A DNA stretch of 64,000 bases from DATBQN01 sp963755825. GTDB taxonomy: Bacteria; Acidobacteriota; Thermoanaerobaculia; Multivoradales; UBA5704. The notes beneath the pieces are model-generated. The model was not told the DNA's origin, did not search any database, and saw nothing but the letters and a program-made list of their open reading frames with translations. Shown piece by piece: positions 62,053 through 64,000 of the stretch (position 1 is the first letter of the stretch; the number at the start of each line of letters is the position of its first letter). The translations under genes and the position numbers were made by a program. The DNA lies in NCBI GenBank assembly GCA_963755825.1, contig CAVWLA010000003.1, positions 2,294,001 through 2,358,000 of the forward strand. Direction: 5' to 3'.

Positions 62053-62802
62053 ATGAGCGGCTGTCAAGGCTGTTCCTTCAAGGGGATGTCCACCGCCGTC
62101 GCCGACACCTTCGTCGGCGTACGCTTTCGCGACGAGACGAACTTGACCCTCTGCATGACCGGCGGACAGATCTATGCGCGCGGAGAAAAGGTGATCGTGG
62201 AGCTCGAGAGCGGGCCGGCGTTCGGCCACGTCGAGCAGTCGCCGATGGCGGTCTTCAAGCCCTGCCAGAAGTCGAGCGCGCGGCCGATCGTGCGCCTCGC
62301 CGACGACGCCGACCGCACCGCTTTCGATCACCAGGTGGAGGCGCAGGCCACCGCCAAGATCTTCGCCCAGGAGCGCGTGCGCGCCCTCGCTCTCGACATG
62401 AAGATCTCGCTCGTCGAGTTCTCCCTCAACGGCAAGAAGGCGACCTTCTACTTCACCGCCGAGGGGCGGGTCGACTTCCGCCAGCTCGTCCGCGATCTCT
62501 CGACGCGCTTCTCGGCGCGGGTGAAGATGATCCAGGTCGGCGCCCGCGACGAATCGGCGCTGGTCGGCGGCATCGGCGTCTGCGGCCTCACCCTCTGCTG
62601 CTCGACCTGGCTCAAGGACTTCCGCCCCATCTCGATCTCGATGGCCAAGCGGCAGAACCTGAGCCTCAACCCTTCGAAGATCTCCGGCCAGTGCGGGCGC
62701 CTGCTCTGCTGCCTGGCCTATGAGGACGACCAGTATCGCGGCAAGGGCCCGGAGGGGCGGCGGGACGATCGCCCGGCGCCGAGCCAGCCCGCGTCGAACT
62801 GA
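62053..62802 (+). CDS. PSP1/RicT (YaaT) family protein
   Basis: 249 aa. The PSP1 C-terminal domain is clear: VGVRFRDETNLTLCMTGGQI start, IFAQERVRALALDMKISLVE, ATFYFTAEGRVDFRQLVRDL, GGIGVCGLTLCCSTWLKDF, NPSKISGQCGRLLCCLAYE. The Cys-rich blocks match RicT, which in Bacillus forms a Fe-S-containing Ric complex acting with RNase Y; elsewhere the role is unclear. The N-terminal MSGCQGCSFKG adds two more Cys. It lies upstream of an Hfq-like gene by five bases, a pairing that also points to RNA metabolism. Confidence 0.88.
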   Translation: MSGCQGCSFKGMSTAVADTFVGVRFRDETNLTLCMTGGQIYARGEKVIVELESGPAFGHVEQSPMAVFKPCQKSSARPIVRLADDADRTAFDHQVEAQATAKIFAQERVRALALDMKISLVEFSLNGKKATFYFTAEGRVDFRQLVRDLSTRFSARVKMIQVGARDESALVGGIGVCGLTLCCSTWLKDFRPISISMAKRQNLSLNPSKISGQCGRLLCCLAYEDDQYRGKGPEGRRDDRPAPSQPASN

Positions 62803-62807
62803 GAACG

Positions 62808-63191
62808 ATGGCCACCCGCAAGCTGATCCGCCCCGACCTGAACGAGATGAAGAAGGACATGCCGTCGCGCAGCGTCCGCCGTAAGCTGGCGCCGCCCGAG
62901 CAGACCAACGCCGAGGAGTTCTACTACCTCAAGCAGATGGCGGCGAAGACGCCGATGGTGGTCATCCTCTCGAACGACGAGGAGCTGCGCGGCTGGATCG
63001 AGTGGTACGACAAGGGCTCGATCAAGCTCAACCGCCAGCAGGGGCCGAACCTGCTCATCCAGAAGCAGTACATCCGCTACATGTTCAAGGAAGAGGAGCT
63101 GCGCGAGGTCCGCCGGCGGACCCGCCGCGCCCCGACCGACGGCGCCGCCGCCGAGGAGCGGCCGGTCGAGAACCGGCCCCCAAGCGCCTGA
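62808..63191 (+). CDS. hfq: Hfq-like RNA-binding protein
   Basis: 127 aa. The Sm-like core spans about 35-95: AEEFYYLKQMAAKTPMVVIL, NDEELRGWIEWYDKGSIKLN and LIQKQYIRYMFKEEE. Sm1 matches the xVxxxLxNxxxLxGxIexyDxxxIxL pattern, and the Sm2 part IQKQYIRYM differs from the proteobacterial YKHAIST but keeps the basic distal end. The N-terminus (about 1-33) and C-terminal 30 residues are charged extensions. Hfq rings bind sRNA and A-rich mRNA. Co-location with RicT supports an RNA role. Stop overlaps the presumed pdxA start. Confidence 0.65.
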   Translation: MATRKLIRPDLNEMKKDMPSRSVRRKLAPPEQTNAEEFYYLKQMAAKTPMVVILSNDEELRGWIEWYDKGSIKLNRQQGPNLLIQKQYIRYMFKEEELREVRRRTRRAPTDGAAAEERPVENRPPSA

Positions 63192-63256
63192 TCAATCAGC
63201 TGATCAACCCGCCGACCACCCACCTGACCGACCAGCTGACCACGCCCGCCGCCGGC
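63188..63256 (+). repeat. Two-copy 36-bp direct repeat at the 5' end of pdxA
   Basis: Copies begin at 63188 and 63224, each starting CTGA and containing AGCTGA. They encode LINQLINPP and LTDQLTTPA, so the period is twelve codons in the pdxA frame. The copies are diverged at many third and some other positions. Confidence 0.5.
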
Positions 63257-64000
63257 CTGCAGCGCCTGCCGGTCCTCGCCCTCACCCAGGGCGATCCCGC
63301 CGGGATCGGCCCCGAGATCCTTCTCAAGGCTCTCGCCCCCGCCGCGGGCGAGCCGGAGCCTCTCCACCGGGCGCTCCTCGTCGCCGAGCGCGCCGCCCTC
63401 GAAGCGCTGCAGCCGTCGCTCCCCGATTTTCCCTGGGACCGCCTCACCTATCTCGCCGCGCCGCCCGCCGAAGGCGGCCTCGAGGCGCTCCCCGCCGGCG
63501 TCATCCCGGTGCTCGACCCGGTGGGCAGCCGGCGGCAGCTCACCCTCGGCCGCTCCGGTCCCGCCGACGCCCACGGCGCCATGGCGGCGCTCGACGCCGG
63601 CATCGCGCTCGCCCGCTCCGGCGCCGCGCGCGCCCTGGTGACCGCGCCGGTCGCCAAGGATTCGATCGCCCGCCAGATTCTCCCCGGCTTCAAGGGCCAC
63701 ACCGACTACCTCGCCGCGGCCGCCGGCCTCGAGCGCTACGGCCGCGACTACCTGATGGCCTTCCTCGCCCCCGAGCTGCAGGTGGCGCTCCTCTCCGTCC
63801 ACCTGCCGCTGGTCGACGCCATCGCCGGCATCACCCCGGCGGCGCTCGACGAGGCCCTCGCCTGCCTCGACCGCCACGCCGGCGGCGTCATCGCGCTCGC
63901 CGGCCTGAACCCGCACGCCGGCGAGGGCGGCCTCCTCGGCGCCGAGGATGGCGCCCTCCTCGCCCCCGCCGTCGCCCGCGCCCGCGCTCGCGGCCTCGAC
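63188..64000 (+). CDS. pdxA: 4-hydroxythreonine-4-phosphate dehydrogenase PdxA, 5' part
   Basis: The frame runs off the window. PdxA oxidises 4-phosphohydroxy-L-threonine in pyridoxal phosphate synthesis, with NAD and a divalent metal. Motifs: LALTQGDPAGIGPEILLKAL, SGPADAHGAMAALDAGIALA, ALVTAPVAKDSI, GFKGHTDYLAAAAG with the metal His, and ALAGLNPHAGEGGLLG. No ATG, GTG or TTG occurs in frame between the Hfq-like stop and the conserved domain. CTG at 63188 overlaps the stop (CTGA) and is followed by a duplicated 12-codon segment in frame; CTG 63257 is another possibility. The start is therefore uncertain. Confidence 0.85.
   Translation, partial: MINQLINPPTTHLTDQLTTPAAGLQRLPVLALTQGDPAGIGPEILLKALAPAAGEPEPLHRALLVAERAALEALQPSLPDFPWDRLTYLAAPPAEGGLEALPAGVIPVLDPVGSRRQLTLGRSGPADAHGAMAALDAGIALARSGAARALVTAPVAKDSIARQILPGFKGHTDYLAAAAGLERYGRDYLMAFLAPELQVALLSVHLPLVDAIAGITPAALDEALACLDRHAGGVIALAGLNPHAGEGGLLGAEDGALLAPAVARARARGLD

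Overview
The window is 64 kb of very GC-rich bacterial chromosome (codon third positions almost all G/C) with dense, short-spaced genes on both strands. Family content (ATP-dependent PEP carboxykinase, dodecin, SUF Fe-S assembly with SufU/SufT and an Rrf2 regulator, DUF2339/DUF3999, LiaF-like proteins, RicT/PSP1 next to an Hfq-like protein and PdxA, and an intergenic repeat with the core CATCCTGAGCG) suggests an Acidobacteriota-like organism, perhaps near Thermoanaerobaculia. That placement is inference from gene content. No rRNA, tRNA or CRISPR array was seen.

Layout. 0-9 kb: end of an ABC-2 permease, a rhomboid-like membrane protein, an outer-membrane protein, MltA transglycosylase, an M20 amidohydrolase, pckA, dodecin and gamma-glutamyltransferase. 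8.9-9.7 kb: a PIN toxin with an unusual two-fold antitoxin. 9.8-14.5 kb: two tandem paralogous PAS-GGDEF-EAL proteins. 14.7-26.6 kb: a thioesterase, thiI, a large secreted peptidase/beta-propeller protein, a secreted propeller protein, a CDGSH protein, two PLP enzymes, a flippase-like membrane protein and an NtrC-like ATPase lacking GAFTGA. 26.6-36.8 kb: acs, then a co-directional envelope module of DUF2339, DUF3999, two LiaF-like proteins and a LytS/LytTR two-component system.

36.9-39.8 kb differs from the rest. It is visibly richer in A/T, holds small ORFans, and carries attC-like recombination sites at gene ends, recombinase relics and a 41-bp tandem repeat. It is best read as a small integron-type cassette cluster without a recognisable integrase (CALIN). 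39.8-43.6 kb: a Cys-rich secreted protein, an FAD oxidoreductase, a repeat-filled gap and a HupE-like membrane protein.

43.7-50.7 kb is the SUF operon: Rrf2 regulator, sufB, sufC, sufD, sufS, sufU, sufT. It has a textbook promoter overlapped by a palindromic operator. From about 44.78 to 49.43 kb the reading frames are broken by roughly 30 single-base indels while both flanks are intact, which most likely marks a local consensus error. 50.7-59.5 kb is an envelope/stress region: an ECF-like sigma factor, a hybrid histidine kinase, a DUF3108-like protein, SodC, DUF4331, DUF4198, an ECF sigma factor and an RskA-type anti-sigma factor. 59.6-64 kb is housekeeping: pta, purD, PSP1/RicT, Hfq-like and the start of pdxA.

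The best candidates for new biology are the cassette cluster, with its DUF6338 plus 44-residue proline-rich pair, the sigma/anti-sigma/DUF4331/DUF4198 module, and the DUF2339-DUF3999-LiaF-LytST module.
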